Source: Roseomonas indoligenes
GTDB taxonomy: Bacteria; Pseudomonadota; Alphaproteobacteria; Acetobacterales; Acetobacteraceae
Length of the DNA: 64,000 nucleotides
Direction of reading: 5' to 3'
NCBI RefSeq assembly: GCF_017813365.1
Contig: NZ_JAGIZA010000011.1
Span: 124,001 to 188,000 of the forward strand
Shown: positions 7,290-17,032 of the stretch, piece after piece
How positions within the stretch are numbered: the stretch's first letter is position 1
How the letters are laid out: each line of letters starts with the position of its first letter
Program-made: the position numbers and the translations under genes
The notes under the pieces: generated by a model
Databases searched by the model: none
Seen by the model: the letters and a program-made list of their open reading frames with translations, nothing else
What the model was told of the DNA's origin: nothing

Positions 7290-9173
7290 ATGCCGAGGGC
7301 TCCGACCGCAACCATTCCGCGCAGCCCCTCGCCACGGCCCGCCCGCCCGGCGAAGGGAGCCCCGAAGGGGGTCAGGGCGTCACCCGCGAAGGTGGCGCCG
7401 GCGAGCGCGACCACTGCTCAGCTCCGGCGGCGACTGGCCGGGCGCCTCCTCGGCTGGGCCGTCATGGCGGCCATCTGGGGCGGCCTCGCCCTCGGCGTCC
7501 TGCTGCTGGTCTTCGCCTGGGACCTGCCCCGGCCGGAGGAGGCGCTGGAGACGACGCGCCGGCCCTCCGTGACGCTGGAGGCCGCCGATGGCCGCCTTCT
7601 TTCCACCAGCGGCGACCTCTACGGAGAGACGGTGCGGCTGCGGGACGTGCCGGTGCACCTGCCCACTGCCCTGCTGGCGATCGAGGACCGGCGCTTCCGC
7701 GACCATTTCGGGCTGGATCCCGTCGGGCTGCTCCGCGCCGCCTGGGTGAACCTCACCAGCGGCCGGGTGTCCCAGGGCGGATCGACCCTGACGCAGCAGT
7801 TGGCGAAGAACCTGTTCCTCACGCCCGAGAGGTCCTTCCGGCGCAAGGTGCAGGAGGCGATGCTGGCCCTGTGGCTGGAGAGCCGCTTCACGAAGGACCA
7901 GCTGCTGGAGATCTACCTCAACCGCGTCTATCTCGGCGGTGGCGCCTACGGGGTGGATGCGGCCGCACGTCTCTACTTCGGCGTGCCGGCCCGGCGTTTG
8001 GCGATCTGGCAGTCCGCGGTGCTGATGGGGCTGCCCAAGGCCCCCTCCCGCTACAACCCGCGGGCCAATCCACAGGCAGCGGCGGATCGCGGGGCGGAGG
8101 TGCTGCGGGCCATGGCCGCCACCGGTGCCCTGACGGAGGCGCAGGCGAATGCGGAGGCCGAGCGCATCGCCTTCCCCCCGCGCCCGTCCCGCGATGCCGG
8201 CTGGTTCGCGGACTGGGTGAACGACGACCTCGCCGCGCGCTTCCCCGGCTCCGCGGACCTCACGCTCCGCACCACGCTGGACCTGCGCGTGCAGGCCCTG
8301 GTGGAGGCGAAACTGGAGACGCTGCTGGCCGGACCCGGCGCCGCCGCGGAGGTAGGGCAGGGAGCCGTGGTGGTGATGGACGTGGCCACGGGGGCCGTGC
8401 GCGCCATGGCGGGTGGCCGGGACTATCGCCGCAGCAGCTTCAACCGGGCCGTCTCCGCGCGGCGGCAGCCGGGTTCCGTCTTCAAGCCCTTCGTCTATCT
8501 CGCGGCCCTGGAACACGGGCTCTCCCCGGATTCCACCGTTTCGGACGGGCCGCTCACCCTCGGCCGCTGGTCCCCGGGCAATGGCGGCTGGCGCCCGCGC
8601 GGCGACCTGCCGCTGGAGGAGGCGCTGGCCCACAGCGTCAACACCGCCGCCGTGCGGGTGCTGGTGCGGGGCGGCGGACCGAAGGAGGCGGCGGCGGTCG
8701 CCCGCCGGCTGGGGCTGACCGGGCCCTTCCCGAACGACGCCACCATCGCGCTCGGCACGGGGGAGGCGAGCCTGCTGGAGCTGACCGCCGCCTATGCCGC
8801 CATCGCCAATGGCGGGATGCGCGTGGTGCCCAACGGCATCGCCTCGGCCCGGGCGGAGCGCCGCGCCCTGCCTTCCGGTGAGCCCGCCCCGATCCGGGTG
8901 CTGCAGGCCGAGGACGCGCTGGCAATGCGGCGCATGATGGAGGCCGTGGTCAACCGCGGCTCCGGCAGGGCCGCCGGCGTGCCGGGCCGCAACGTCGCGG
9001 GCAAGACGGGTACCACGCAGGACTTCCGGGACGCCTGGTTCATCGGCTTCACCGGAGGGACGGTCATCGGTGTCTGGCTCGGCAATGACGATGCCACGCC
9101 CATGGACGACGTGCGCGGCGGCACCCTGCCGGCCCGCCTGTTCCACGACATCCTGGAGGGATTGCCGCGATGA
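7290..9173 (+). CDS. Class A penicillin-binding protein (transglycosylase/transpeptidase)
   Basis: A bifunctional peptidoglycan synthase of 627 residues, anchored in the inner membrane. It has a basic N-terminus, one membrane segment at about 53-77, then the GT51 glycosyltransferase domain with catalytic motif EDRRFRDHFGLD (E132), GGSTLTQQLAKN and LLEIYLNRVYLGGGAYG. The transpeptidase domain carries SVFK (S396, K399), SVN (S449, N451) and KTGT (K572). All active-site motifs are intact. It is shorter than typical PBP1A (about 800 residues), lacking a long insert between the two domains. The ATG at 7290 begins a short cationic tail; an upstream in-frame start would overlap the divergent gene. 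Its stop codon overlaps the next gene by 4 bp (ATGA). Confidence 0.93.
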   Translation: MPRAPTATIPRSPSPRPARPAKGAPKGVRASPAKVAPASATTAQLRRRLAGRLLGWAVMAAIWGGLALGVLLLVFAWDLPRPEEALETTRRPSVTLEAADGRLLSTSGDLYGETVRLRDVPVHLPTALLAIEDRRFRDHFGLDPVGLLRAAWVNLTSGRVSQGGSTLTQQLAKNLFLTPERSFRRKVQEAMLALWLESRFTKDQLLEIYLNRVYLGGGAYGVDAAARLYFGVPARRLAIWQSAVLMGLPKAPSRYNPRANPQAAADRGAEVLRAMAATGALTEAQANAEAERIAFPPRPSRDAGWFADWVNDDLAARFPGSADLTLRTTLDLRVQALVEAKLETLLAGPGAAAEVGQGAVVVMDVATGAVRAMAGGRDYRRSSFNRAVSARRQPGSVFKPFVYLAALEHGLSPDSTVSDGPLTLGRWSPGNGGWRPRGDLPLEEALAHSVNTAAVRVLVRGGGPKEAAAVARRLGLTGPFPNDATIALGTGEASLLELTAAYAAIANGGMRVVPNGIASARAERRALPSGEPAPIRVLQAEDALAMRRMMEAVVNRGSGRAAGVPGRNVAGKTGTTQDFRDAWFIGFTGGTVIGVWLGNDDATPMDDVRGGTLPARLFHDILEGLPR

Positions 9174-9754
9174 CAGGACCGAGTGACCGGGTGGGCCCGG
9201 GACAGGATGGGAATGGTGCCTCCCCTGCCGAGCAGGCCATGGCCCTGTTGATGCGGCCGGTGCGTCACGCCGTGAACAACCTCTCCATGGTCCTCACCGC
9301 CAACCTCGATTCCGCCCTGCCGCGGCTGCCGGAAGGCGGGGTGGTGACCCGCCAGGTCACGCGCGCCCGGGACGCCGCGCTGGAGTACGACGCGCTGGCC
9401 CGCGGCTTCCTCGCGCTGGGCCGGGAGGAGGGGGTCCGCCCGGCGCCGGCCGGGAGGATCCTGCAGGAGCTCATCCCCCTATTGACCCTGGCCGCCGGCG
9501 GGCCGGTGGAACTCCGCATCCTCGGCCAGGCCGTGGTGCAGCGGCGCTCCCCCCTGCTGGAGGGCGCGTTGATCCTGGCGGCCTCGGGGGGTGCCGGCCT
9601 GCCACCGGGGCCGCGCCCGGCGATCCGCCTGGACGGGGCGAGGCTGACCCTGGCCTGGCCCCTGCCTTCCGCGGCCTGGGCCGCGCTGGAGGAGCTGGGC
9701 GCGGTGCTGGAACCGGTGAGCGAGGGCGTGGCCGTCACCCTTCCGGCGGGCTGA
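9170..9754 (+). CDS. Small protein resembling a histidine-kinase dimerisation core, no clear ATP site
   Basis: A 194-residue cytoplasmic protein with no confident family. Residues 28-48 (MRPVRHAVNNLSMVLTANLD) resemble the H-box of histidine kinases and ChpT-type phosphotransferases, with H33 followed by NN at 36-37. A second helix with RARDAALEYDALARGFLAL follows, as in a two-helix DHp bundle. The C-terminal 100 residues have alternating strands (PVELRILGQAV, AIRLDGARLTLAWPLP, GVAVTLPAG) like a shrunken ATPase fold, but I see no N, G1 or G2 box. Its ATG overlaps the PBP stop (ATGA), implying translational coupling. It might be a histidine phosphotransferase, a pseudo-kinase, or unrelated; function is inference only. 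Confidence 0.6.
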   Translation: MTGPSDRVGPGQDGNGASPAEQAMALLMRPVRHAVNNLSMVLTANLDSALPRLPEGGVVTRQVTRARDAALEYDALARGFLALGREEGVRPAPAGRILQELIPLLTLAAGGPVELRILGQAVVQRRSPLLEGALILAASGGAGLPPGPRPAIRLDGARLTLAWPLPSAAWAALEELGAVLEPVSEGVAVTLPAG

Positions 9755-10010
9755 TCCCCTCCGGGCCGGTCTGCGGCACGGGGCTTGCTGTGCCTGCCGC
9801 GTGATGTGGAATGATGCCGTCCTGCCGCCCGGACCGGGTGGGTTGAGCCCTTCCGGCGAGGAATGGACGTTCGCGCGACGGAAGGCTAAGGGGCGGCGGC
9901 CCTGCGGTCCGCGCAATCCCGCGTTGATCCAGGCACAACCCTGGCGCAGCATGACGTCTGGGTGAGTCCCAATTGAGACTGAGTCCGAACAAGAGTTCTG
10001 GGAGAATGGA
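9755..10010 (+). promoter_or_regulatory. Leader of the aap operon with a near-perfect 16-bp palindrome
   Basis: This 256-bp gap holds no gene that I can support. At 9965-9980 lies AGTCCCAATTGAGACT, a palindrome with a single mismatched pair (bases 9969 and 9976) centred on CAATTG, 30 bases before the aapJ start codon. Its symmetry and place suggest an operator or a promoter-proximal control site. I could not assign convincing -35/-10 or sigma-54 elements. Confidence 0.4.
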
Positions 10011-11078
10011 ATGAGCATGCAGCCCTTGCGGCGCGTGATGTCCGGCCTGAAGGGTGGCCTCCTTGGCGCCCTGGCCGTGACCGTGGTGGGTGCCCTTCCG
10101 GCCGCCGCCCAGGCCCCGGCCGCCGGCAGCGCCGCGACCCTGGACGCGATCAAGGCGCGCGGCACTCTTGTCTGCGGCGTGAACACCGGCCTCGCCGGCT
10201 TCGCCCAGCCGAACAGCCAGGGCGTGTGGCAGGGCTTCGACGTGGAGTACTGCCGCGCCATCGCCGCGGCGATCTTCAATGACCCGAACAAGGTCCGCTA
10301 CGTGCCGACCACGGCGCAGAGCCGCTTCACCGCGCTGCAGTCCGGCGAGATCGACCTGCTGGCCCGCAACACGACCTGGACGCTGTCGCGCGACACCTCG
10401 CTCGGCCTCGACTTCACGGGCGTCAACTTCTTCGACGGCCAGGGCTTCATGGTGAAGACCTCGACCGGCGTGAAGACCGCCAAGGAGCTGAACGGCGCCA
10501 CCATCTGCGTCCAGCCCGGCACCACGACCGAGCAGAACCTGACGGACTGGGCCCGCGCCAACAACGTGCAGTTCACCCCCGTTGTGATCGAGCGCCTGGA
10601 GGAGCTGGTGGGCGCCTATGCCGCCGGCCGCTGCGACGCCTACACCACGGACGTCTCCGGCCTGGCCGCCACCCGCTCCAGCCAGCCCAACCCCGCCGAG
10701 CACACGATCCTGCCGGACGTGATCTCGAAGGAGCCGCTCGGCCCGCTGGTGCGCCACGGCGACCAGCGCTACGCCGATCTCGTGCGCTGGGTGCACTACG
10801 CCCTCGTCGCCTCCGAGGAGCTGGGGATCACCCAGGCCAACGTGGCGCAGATGGCCGCGAACGACACCCGCCCCGAGGTGCAGCGCATGCTCGGCAAGAA
10901 CGGCGGCCTCGGCCAGATGCTCGGCGTCTCGAACGAGTGGGTCGTGAACGTCATCAAGGCGACTGGCAACTACGGCGAGATCTTCGCCCGTCACCTGCAG
11001 CCGATCGGCATCCAGCGCGGCCCGAACGCGCTCTGGACCACGCCGGGGGGCCAGCAGTACGCGATGCCCTTCCGCTGA
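10011..11078 (+). CDS. aapJ: General L-amino acid ABC transporter, periplasmic binding protein
   Basis: Periplasmic receptor of the AapJQMP/Bzt broad-specificity L-amino acid importer (PAAT family). The 355-residue product has a signal peptide with a hydrophobic core at about 14-30 and cleavage near AAAQA at 31-35. The mature domain starts LDAIKARGTLVCGVNTGLAG; FDVEYCRAIAAAIF and the SGEIDLLARNTTWTLSRD block are characteristic of AapJ/BztA. The ATG at 10011 has GGGAG upstream. It is first in an operon with aapQ, aapM and aapP; a strong hairpin between it and aapQ may favour higher expression of the receptor. Confidence 0.95.
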   Translation: MSMQPLRRVMSGLKGGLLGALAVTVVGALPAAAQAPAAGSAATLDAIKARGTLVCGVNTGLAGFAQPNSQGVWQGFDVEYCRAIAAAIFNDPNKVRYVPTTAQSRFTALQSGEIDLLARNTTWTLSRDTSLGLDFTGVNFFDGQGFMVKTSTGVKTAKELNGATICVQPGTTTEQNLTDWARANNVQFTPVVIERLEELVGAYAAGRCDAYTTDVSGLAATRSSQPNPAEHTILPDVISKEPLGPLVRHGDQRYADLVRWVHYALVASEELGITQANVAQMAANDTRPEVQRMLGKNGGLGQMLGVSNEWVVNVIKATGNYGEIFARHLQPIGIQRGPNALWTTPGGQQYAMPFR

Positions 11079-11086
11079 TCCCGATC

Positions 11087-11116
11087 GCCGCGGGGGCCTT
11101 CCGGGACCCCCGCGGC
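11087..11116 (+). terminator. Intra-operon hairpin between aapJ and aapQ
   Basis: GCCGCGGGGG (11087-11096) and CCCCCGCGGC (11107-11116) form a perfect 10-bp stem with a 10-base loop, 9 bases after the aapJ stop. No U-tract follows. In ABC operons such hairpins commonly protect the receptor mRNA or partly terminate transcription; that role is inferred here. Confidence 0.5.
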
Positions 11117-11154
11117 ACGCTTCAAGAATAAGAAGACAGACGAGGCCCCAACGG

Positions 11155-12357
11155 ATGTCGCAGACCTCCACCGACCCGCGGCACTTCCGCGCCCCGCCGA
11201 AACGCCAGCTCAGGCTCTCCTGGGCGGATGAGCGCGTGCGGGCCATCGTGTGGCAGGTGGTGATCGTCGGGATCGTGGCCGGCGTCATCTGGTGGCTGGT
11301 GCGGAACACCCAGCACAACCTGGAGGTGCGGCGCATCGCGACGGGATTCGGCTTCCTCCAGCGCGAGGCCGGGCTGCCGATCGGCGAGCACCTGATCGAG
11401 TACACCCCGGCCAGCACCTACTTCCGGGCCCTGTCGGTCGGCGTGCTGAACACGCTGAAGGTGGCGCTCATCGGCATCGTGCTGGCCACGATCCTCGGCA
11501 CGCTGGTCGGCATCGCGCGGCTCTCGAAGAACTGGCTGCTGGCGAAGATCGCGGCCGTCTATGTCGAGGTCATCCGCGACATCCCGCTGCTGCTGCAGCT
11601 GCTGTTCTGGTACACGATGCTGCAAGGCCTGCCCGCCCCGCGGCAGGCGATGAATCCCGTGACCGGCGTCTTCCTCTCCAACCGCGGCCTGCGGCTTCCC
11701 TTCCTCGACTGGCAGGTGGCGCATAGCTGGGCACTGCTGGCCTTCGTGGCCGGCCTCTTCGGCACCTGGCTCACCGCCAGGGCCCTGCGGCGCAAGCAGA
11801 TGGCGGACGGCAAGCCCCGCCCGCTCTGGCCGGCCGCGCTCGGCCTCATCATCGGCCTGCCACTGGTGGTCTGGCTGGCCGGCGGCGCGCCCACGGCCGT
11901 CGACTGGCCGGCGCTGCGCGGCTTCAACTTCCAGGGCGGCTTCACGATCAGCCCGGAATACTTCGCCCTGCTGATCGGCCTGACCACCTACACCGCCGGC
12001 TTCATCGCGGAGATCGTGCGCGCCGGCATCCTCTCGGTCTCGCAGGGCCAGTGGGAGGCGGCGCAGGCGCTGGGGCTGCGCCCGGGCGTGGTGCTGCGTC
12101 AGGTCGTGCTGCCCCAGGCGCTGCGCGTGATCGTGCCGCCGATGACCAGCCAGTACCTGAACCTGACGAAGAACTCCTCCCTCGCGGTCGCGATCGGCTA
12201 CCAGGACATCGTCAGCATCGCGAATACAACGCTGAACCAGACGGGGCAGGCGATCGAGGGCATCGCCATCATCATGGCGGTCTACCTCACCATCTCCCTG
12301 TCCATCAGCTTCTCCATGAACTGGTACAACAACCGCATCGCGCTGGTTGAGCGCTGA
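11155..12357 (+). CDS. aapQ: General L-amino acid ABC transporter permease AapQ
   Basis: Inner-membrane permease of the Aap importer, 400 residues. The N-terminal segment VWQVVIVGIVAGVIWWLV is the first membrane helix, and QHNLEVRRIATGFGFLQREAGLPIGE is a typical periplasmic segment of AapQ/BztB. Several further helices follow, and the EAA loop near the C-terminus (QWEAAQALGLRPGVVLRQVVLPQALRVIVPP, residues about 300-330) contacts the ATPase. The ATG at 11155 follows the aapJ stop by 76 bp. It forms a heterodimer with AapM. Confidence 0.94.
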   Translation: MSQTSTDPRHFRAPPKRQLRLSWADERVRAIVWQVVIVGIVAGVIWWLVRNTQHNLEVRRIATGFGFLQREAGLPIGEHLIEYTPASTYFRALSVGVLNTLKVALIGIVLATILGTLVGIARLSKNWLLAKIAAVYVEVIRDIPLLLQLLFWYTMLQGLPAPRQAMNPVTGVFLSNRGLRLPFLDWQVAHSWALLAFVAGLFGTWLTARALRRKQMADGKPRPLWPAALGLIIGLPLVVWLAGGAPTAVDWPALRGFNFQGGFTISPEYFALLIGLTTYTAGFIAEIVRAGILSVSQGQWEAAQALGLRPGVVLRQVVLPQALRVIVPPMTSQYLNLTKNSSLAVAIGYQDIVSIANTTLNQTGQAIEGIAIIMAVYLTISLSISFSMNWYNNRIALVER

Positions 12358-12369
12358 GAGGGCACGGGC

Positions 12370-13512
12370 ATGAGCGACATCTCCCTCGGCACCTCCGTCG
12401 CCGGCATCCCCGAGGCGGCGCCGCGCCAGCCGCCGGCCCTCACCACCGGGCCGGTGGCCTGGGTGCGGGCCAACCTGTTCTCCTCCTGGCTGAACACGGC
12501 GCTCACGCTCGTGCTCGCCTACTTCATCGTGCGCTACGCGATCGGCTTCGTGGACTGGGCCTTCGTCAACGCCATCTGGTCGGTGCCGAACAATCAGACC
12601 CAGGCCTGCCGCGCGCTGAAGGCCTCGGCCACCCCCGGCGCCTGCTGGGCCGTGGTGACGGAGAAGCACCGCTTCATCCTTTTCGGCACCTATCCCTATG
12701 AGGAGCACTGGCGGCCGGCCCTGGTCTGCGTGCTCTTCACCGCGCTCTACATCGTCTCCGGCATGCGCCGCTTCTGGCGCAAGGAGCTGGCGCTGGTCTG
12801 GATCGCGACGCTGGTCGTGATCGGCATCCTGATGTGGGGCGGCATCCTCGGCCTGAGCTATGTCCCGCAGGAGCGCTGGGGCGGCCTGCCGATCACCCTC
12901 ATCCTCGCCACCTTCGGGCTGGCCTTCGCCTTCCCGCTCTCCATCCTCGTGGCCCTCGGCCGCCGCTCCTCCATGCCGGCGGTGCGCGTGCTCTGCGTGG
13001 CCTATGTGGAGCTGATCCGCGGCGTGCCGCTGATCTCCCTGCTCTTCATGGCGAGCGTGATGTTCCCCCTGTTCCTTCCCGAGGGGATCAACATCGACAA
13101 GCTGCTGCGCGCCCAGGTCGCCATCACCCTCTTCGCCGGCGCCTATCTGGCGGAGGTGGTTCGCGGCGGGCTGCAGGCCCTGCCGAAGGGGCAGTACGAG
13201 GCGGCGGACGCGCTCGGCCTCTCCTACTGGTACAAGACCGGCTTCATCATCCTGCCCCAGGCGCTGCGGCTGGTGATTCCGCCGCTGGTGAACACCTTCA
13301 TCGGCTTCTTCAAGGACACGTCGCTGGTGCTGATCATCGGCATCTTCGACCTGCTGACGGCGGGGAAGACCGCGGTCGTGGAGCCCGCCTGGCAGGGCTT
13401 CGGCGTGGAGGTCTACCTCGCCATCTCCGTCATCTACTTCTGCTACTGCTTCGCCATGTCCCGCTACAGCCAGAACCTGGAGGCGGAGCTGAACCGCCAC
13501 CGCGGCCGCTGA
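12370..13512 (+). CDS. aapM: General L-amino acid ABC transporter permease AapM
   Basis: Second permease of the Aap importer, 380 residues, starting 12 bp after aapQ. The AapM/BztC features are the N-terminal [17 protein letters not shown] helix, the periplasmic segment with [20 protein letters not shown], the [15 protein letters not shown] helix, and the EAA loop [18 protein letters not shown] followed by [16 protein letters not shown]. The C-terminus [15 protein letters not shown] is typical. It pairs with AapQ to form the transmembrane channel and docks to AapP. Confidence 0.94.
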   Translation: MSDISLGTSVAGIPEAAPRQPPALTTGPVAWVRANLFSSWLNTALTLVLAYFIVRYAIGFVDWAFVNAIWSVPNNQTQACRALKASATPGACWAVVTEKHRFILFGTYPYEEHWRPALVCVLFTALYIVSGMRRFWRKELALVWIATLVVIGILMWGGILGLSYVPQERWGGLPITLILATFGLAFAFPLSILVALGRRSSMPAVRVLCVAYVELIRGVPLISLLFMASVMFPLFLPEGINIDKLLRAQVAITLFAGAYLAEVVRGGLQALPKGQYEAADALGLSYWYKTGFIILPQALRLVIPPLVNTFIGFFKDTSLVLIIGIFDLLTAGKTAVVEPAWQGFGVEVYLAISVIYFCYCFAMSRYSQNLEAELNRHRGR

Positions 13513-13538
13513 GCCCCGAGGATCGAAAGGACCACGCC

Positions 13539-14333
<795 letters not shown>

Positions 14334-14383
14334 GGCCCGGAAGCCGCGCGGAAACCGGATCGGAGGCGTCCCGCATGACCGGG

Positions 14384-14415
14384 CTGCAACCCGAAGGCAG
14401 GGCCAGGGGTTGCAG
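14384..14415 (+). terminator. Hairpin between aapP and kup
   Basis: CTGCAACCC (14384-14392) and GGGTTGCAG (14407-14415) are perfect inverted repeats with a 14-base loop, 50 bp after aapP and 55 bp before the kup start. There is no U-tract, so it may be a factor-assisted terminator of the aap operon or a structured kup leader. Confidence 0.35.
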
Positions 14416-14469
14416 GGTCCGGGGCAGCAGTCATATGCCGCTGCCGGCCCACAGGCGCGGACAACCGAC

Positions 14470-16350
14470 GTGACAGCAGCGGATACCCCAGGCGACCGGC
14501 GGCCGGTGAATGCGGCCGTCCTCCTGGGCGTTCTGGGAATCGTCTACGGGGACATCGGCACCAGCCCGCTCTACTCCATGCGGGCGGCCCTGCTCCATTT
14601 CTCGGCGGACGGGCTGGAGAACTGGGAGATCCTGGGGATCCTCAGCCTCATCATCTGGTCGCTGATCATCGTTGTCACGGTGAAGTACGTCTGGCTGGTG
14701 ATGCGGGCGGACAACCGGGGGGAGGGGGGGATCCTCGCCCTCATGGCCCTGGCCCAGCGCGTGGCAAAGACGGAGCGCGGCCGCTGGACGGTGGCCCTGG
14801 TCGGGATCGCCGGCGCGGCGTTGTTCTTCGGCGACGGCGCCATCACCCCCGCCATCTCCGTCCTCTCAGCCATCGAGGGGCTGAAGATCATCTCCCCGGC
14901 CTTCGACGGCGCGGTCGTCCCGCTCTCCCTGGCCGTCCTCCTGGCGCTGTTCCTGTTCCAGTACCGCGGCACCGGCAGCATGGGCGCGGTCTTCGGGCCC
15001 ATCACCGTGGTCTGGTTCGCCGTGATCGGCGTGCTCGGCCTCATCGAGGTGGTCCGGGAGCCGGGCGTCCTGGCCGCGCTCTCGCCGCACTACGCGGTGC
15101 AGTTCGTCCTCACCTACAAGCTGGCGGCCTTCATCGCCCTCGGCTCCGTCGTGCTGGCCGTCACGGGGGCGGAGGCGCTCTACGCCGATATGGGGCATTT
15201 CGGCCGTCGGCCCATCCAGATCGCCTGGGTGGCCTTCGTGCTGCCCTCCCTCGCGCTGAACTATCTCGGGCAGGGCGCGCTGATGCTGGCCGACCGCTCG
15301 GCGCTGGAGAACCCCTTTTACCTGCTGGCGCCGGAATGGCTGCGCCTGCCGCTCGTCATCCTCGCGACCGCCGCCACCATCATCGCCAGCCAGGCCATGA
15401 TCTCCGGCGCCTACTCCATCGCCCGCCAGTGCGTGCAGCTCGGCTTCCTGCCGCGCCTCGTGGTGCGCCACACCAGCGAGACGGAGGAGGGGCAGATCTA
15501 CCTGCCGCAGGTGAACTTCGCCCTGCTGGCCTGCGTGCTGATCCTGGTCGTCGCCTTCCGGAACTCGGACAGCCTCGCCGCCGCCTATGGTCTGGCGGTG
15601 ACCGGCACCTTCCTGGCGACCTCCACCCTCGCGGGGCTCGTCTTCCGGCGCAGCTTCGGCTGGTCGCTGCCGCTGGTGGTCGCGGTCTTCACCCCGCTCT
15701 TCCTGCTCGACTTCGCCTTCTTCCTGTCCAACGTGCTGAAGGTGCCGGATGGCGGCTGGGTGCCGCTGCTGCTCGGCGGCATGCTGTTCACCCTCATGCT
15801 CACCTGGCGTCGCGGCCGGGACCTGCTGTTCAGCCGCTTCCGGCAGGACAGCCTGCCACTGAAGTCCTTCCTGGCCCGCTTGCCGCAATCCCGCACCGTG
15901 CGGGTGCCGGGCATCGCCGTGTTCATGACCAGCCAGGCCGACTACGTGCCCAACGCGCTGCTGCACAACCTGAAGCACAACAAGGTGCTGCATGAGCGCG
16001 TGCTTTTCGTGACCGTGAACAACGAGGACGTGCCGCAGGTCACGGACCGGCGGAAGGTCGAGGAGCTGGCGCCCAATATCCATCGCATCACCCTCTGCTA
16101 CGGCTTCCAGGAGAGCCCGAACATCCCGAAGGAGCTGGAGGGGCTGCGCGACATGGGCGTGGACTACGAGCCGATGCAGGCCTCCTACTTCCTGGGTCGG
16201 GAGACGGTGGTCGCCTCGGCCATGCCGAAGATGGCGCGGTGGCAGCAGTGGCTCTTCGGCCTGATGTCCCGCAACTCGGTTCCGGCGACCGAGTTCTTCC
16301 GTATCCCGAGCGACCGCGTGGTCGAACTCGGGGTTCGCGTCGCTATCTAG
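14470..16350 (+). CDS. kup: Kup/Trk-type potassium uptake transporter
   Basis: Low-affinity K+/H+ symporter of the KUP/HAK/KT family in the inner membrane. The 626-residue product is close to the E. coli Kup length of 622. The signature [11 protein letters not shown] is at about 26-36, followed by [29 protein letters not shown] and [16 protein letters not shown]; about 12 membrane helices precede a cytoplasmic C-terminal domain ending in [17 protein letters not shown]. The GTG at 14470 gives the family-typical N-terminus; the region before it reads as non-coding. It is probably a separate unit from aapP, 136 bp upstream. Confidence 0.94.
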   Translation: MTAADTPGDRRPVNAAVLLGVLGIVYGDIGTSPLYSMRAALLHFSADGLENWEILGILSLIIWSLIIVVTVKYVWLVMRADNRGEGGILALMALAQRVAKTERGRWTVALVGIAGAALFFGDGAITPAISVLSAIEGLKIISPAFDGAVVPLSLAVLLALFLFQYRGTGSMGAVFGPITVVWFAVIGVLGLIEVVREPGVLAALSPHYAVQFVLTYKLAAFIALGSVVLAVTGAEALYADMGHFGRRPIQIAWVAFVLPSLALNYLGQGALMLADRSALENPFYLLAPEWLRLPLVILATAATIIASQAMISGAYSIARQCVQLGFLPRLVVRHTSETEEGQIYLPQVNFALLACVLILVVAFRNSDSLAAAYGLAVTGTFLATSTLAGLVFRRSFGWSLPLVVAVFTPLFLLDFAFFLSNVLKVPDGGWVPLLLGGMLFTLMLTWRRGRDLLFSRFRQDSLPLKSFLARLPQSRTVRVPGIAVFMTSQADYVPNALLHNLKHNKVLHERVLFVTVNNEDVPQVTDRRKVEELAPNIHRITLCYGFQESPNIPKELEGLRDMGVDYEPMQASYFLGRETVVASAMPKMARWQQWLFGLMSRNSVPATEFFRIPSDRVVELGVRVAI

Positions 16351-16384
16351 GCGGCCACGCCGCCGCAGCCTCAGGAGGTTCCGC

Positions 16385-16750
16385 ATGCCGCTCGTCGTCC
16401 TGTCGCCGAGCGGCGGCACTGGCCTGCCCGAGGGCAGCCCCGAACACCGCTACGAGGCGCAGCTGACGCTCGATTCCCAGGGCTTTCCGGACCCGAATGC
16501 CTGGTTGGCGGATGCGGCGCCCTGGCCGGCGCGGCGGTTCTGGCCGGGCCAGGGACTGATGGACGGCGACGTTCTCTACGATCCGGATACGGGCTGGGCG
16601 CTGCGCTTTTTCCGGCGCGACGACAGCCCGATCGACGCGCCCATTCAGGCCGTGATCCGCAGCGGCGTGCCCTGCCGCCCAGGCGAGAACATGACGATCA
16701 CCGAGCCTGACGGGCAGGAATACGCCTGGCGCATCGTAGGCGTCGGCTGA
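16385..16750 (+). CDS. Hypothetical protein
   Basis: A 121-residue soluble protein with no recognised family. It has no signal peptide or membrane segment and is rich in Pro, Asp and Trp (PNAWLADAAPWPARRFWPG, LYDPDTGWALRFFRRDDSPIDAP). The pattern suggests a small beta-rich fold. The ATG at 16385 is preceded by a good AGGAGG 7 bases upstream, 34 bp after kup, so it may be read through from kup. Convergent to it, beyond 81 bp, is the tRNA-Ala with its own terminator. Confidence 0.7.
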   Translation: MPLVVLSPSGGTGLPEGSPEHRYEAQLTLDSQGFPDPNAWLADAAPWPARRFWPGQGLMDGDVLYDPDTGWALRFFRRDDSPIDAPIQAVIRSGVPCRPGENMTITEPDGQEYAWRIVGVG

Positions 16751-16778
16751 GCGGCGCGGACCTGGAGAACGGGGCGCC

Positions 16779-16816
16779 AAAAAAGAGAGCGGGGCGCCCG
16801 TTTCCAGGCGCCCCGC
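16779..16816 (-). terminator. Intrinsic terminator of tRNA-Ala
   Basis: GCGGGGCGCC (16789-16798) and GGCGCCCCGC (16807-16816) form a 10-bp stem with an 8-base loop. On the minus strand it is followed by TCTCTTTTTT (the plus-strand A6 run at 16779-16784), a classic U-tract. It lies 16 bp beyond the tRNA 3' end. A further copy of GGGGCGCC lies at 16771-16778. Confidence 0.85.
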
Positions 16817-16831
16817 ATCATCCCGCTAAAC

Positions 16832-16907
<76 letters not shown>

Positions 16908-17032
16908 CTAGCGTGCGGGTGCCGCGATATAGCCGCGGACCTTCGGGCAGGCAATCCCCCTTTTCCACCCTTTCTCACCTCGTAAGGGAGGGTTAGCTTC
17001 CCGGCCGCAAGGTGCTGGAGGAAAGCCGTCGA

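Noticed and set aside
9755-10010. Sigma-54 promoter upstream of aapJ
   Set aside because: A CTGGCGCAGCATGA stretch resembles part of the -24 element, but the GG/GC spacing does not fit the -24/-12 consensus.
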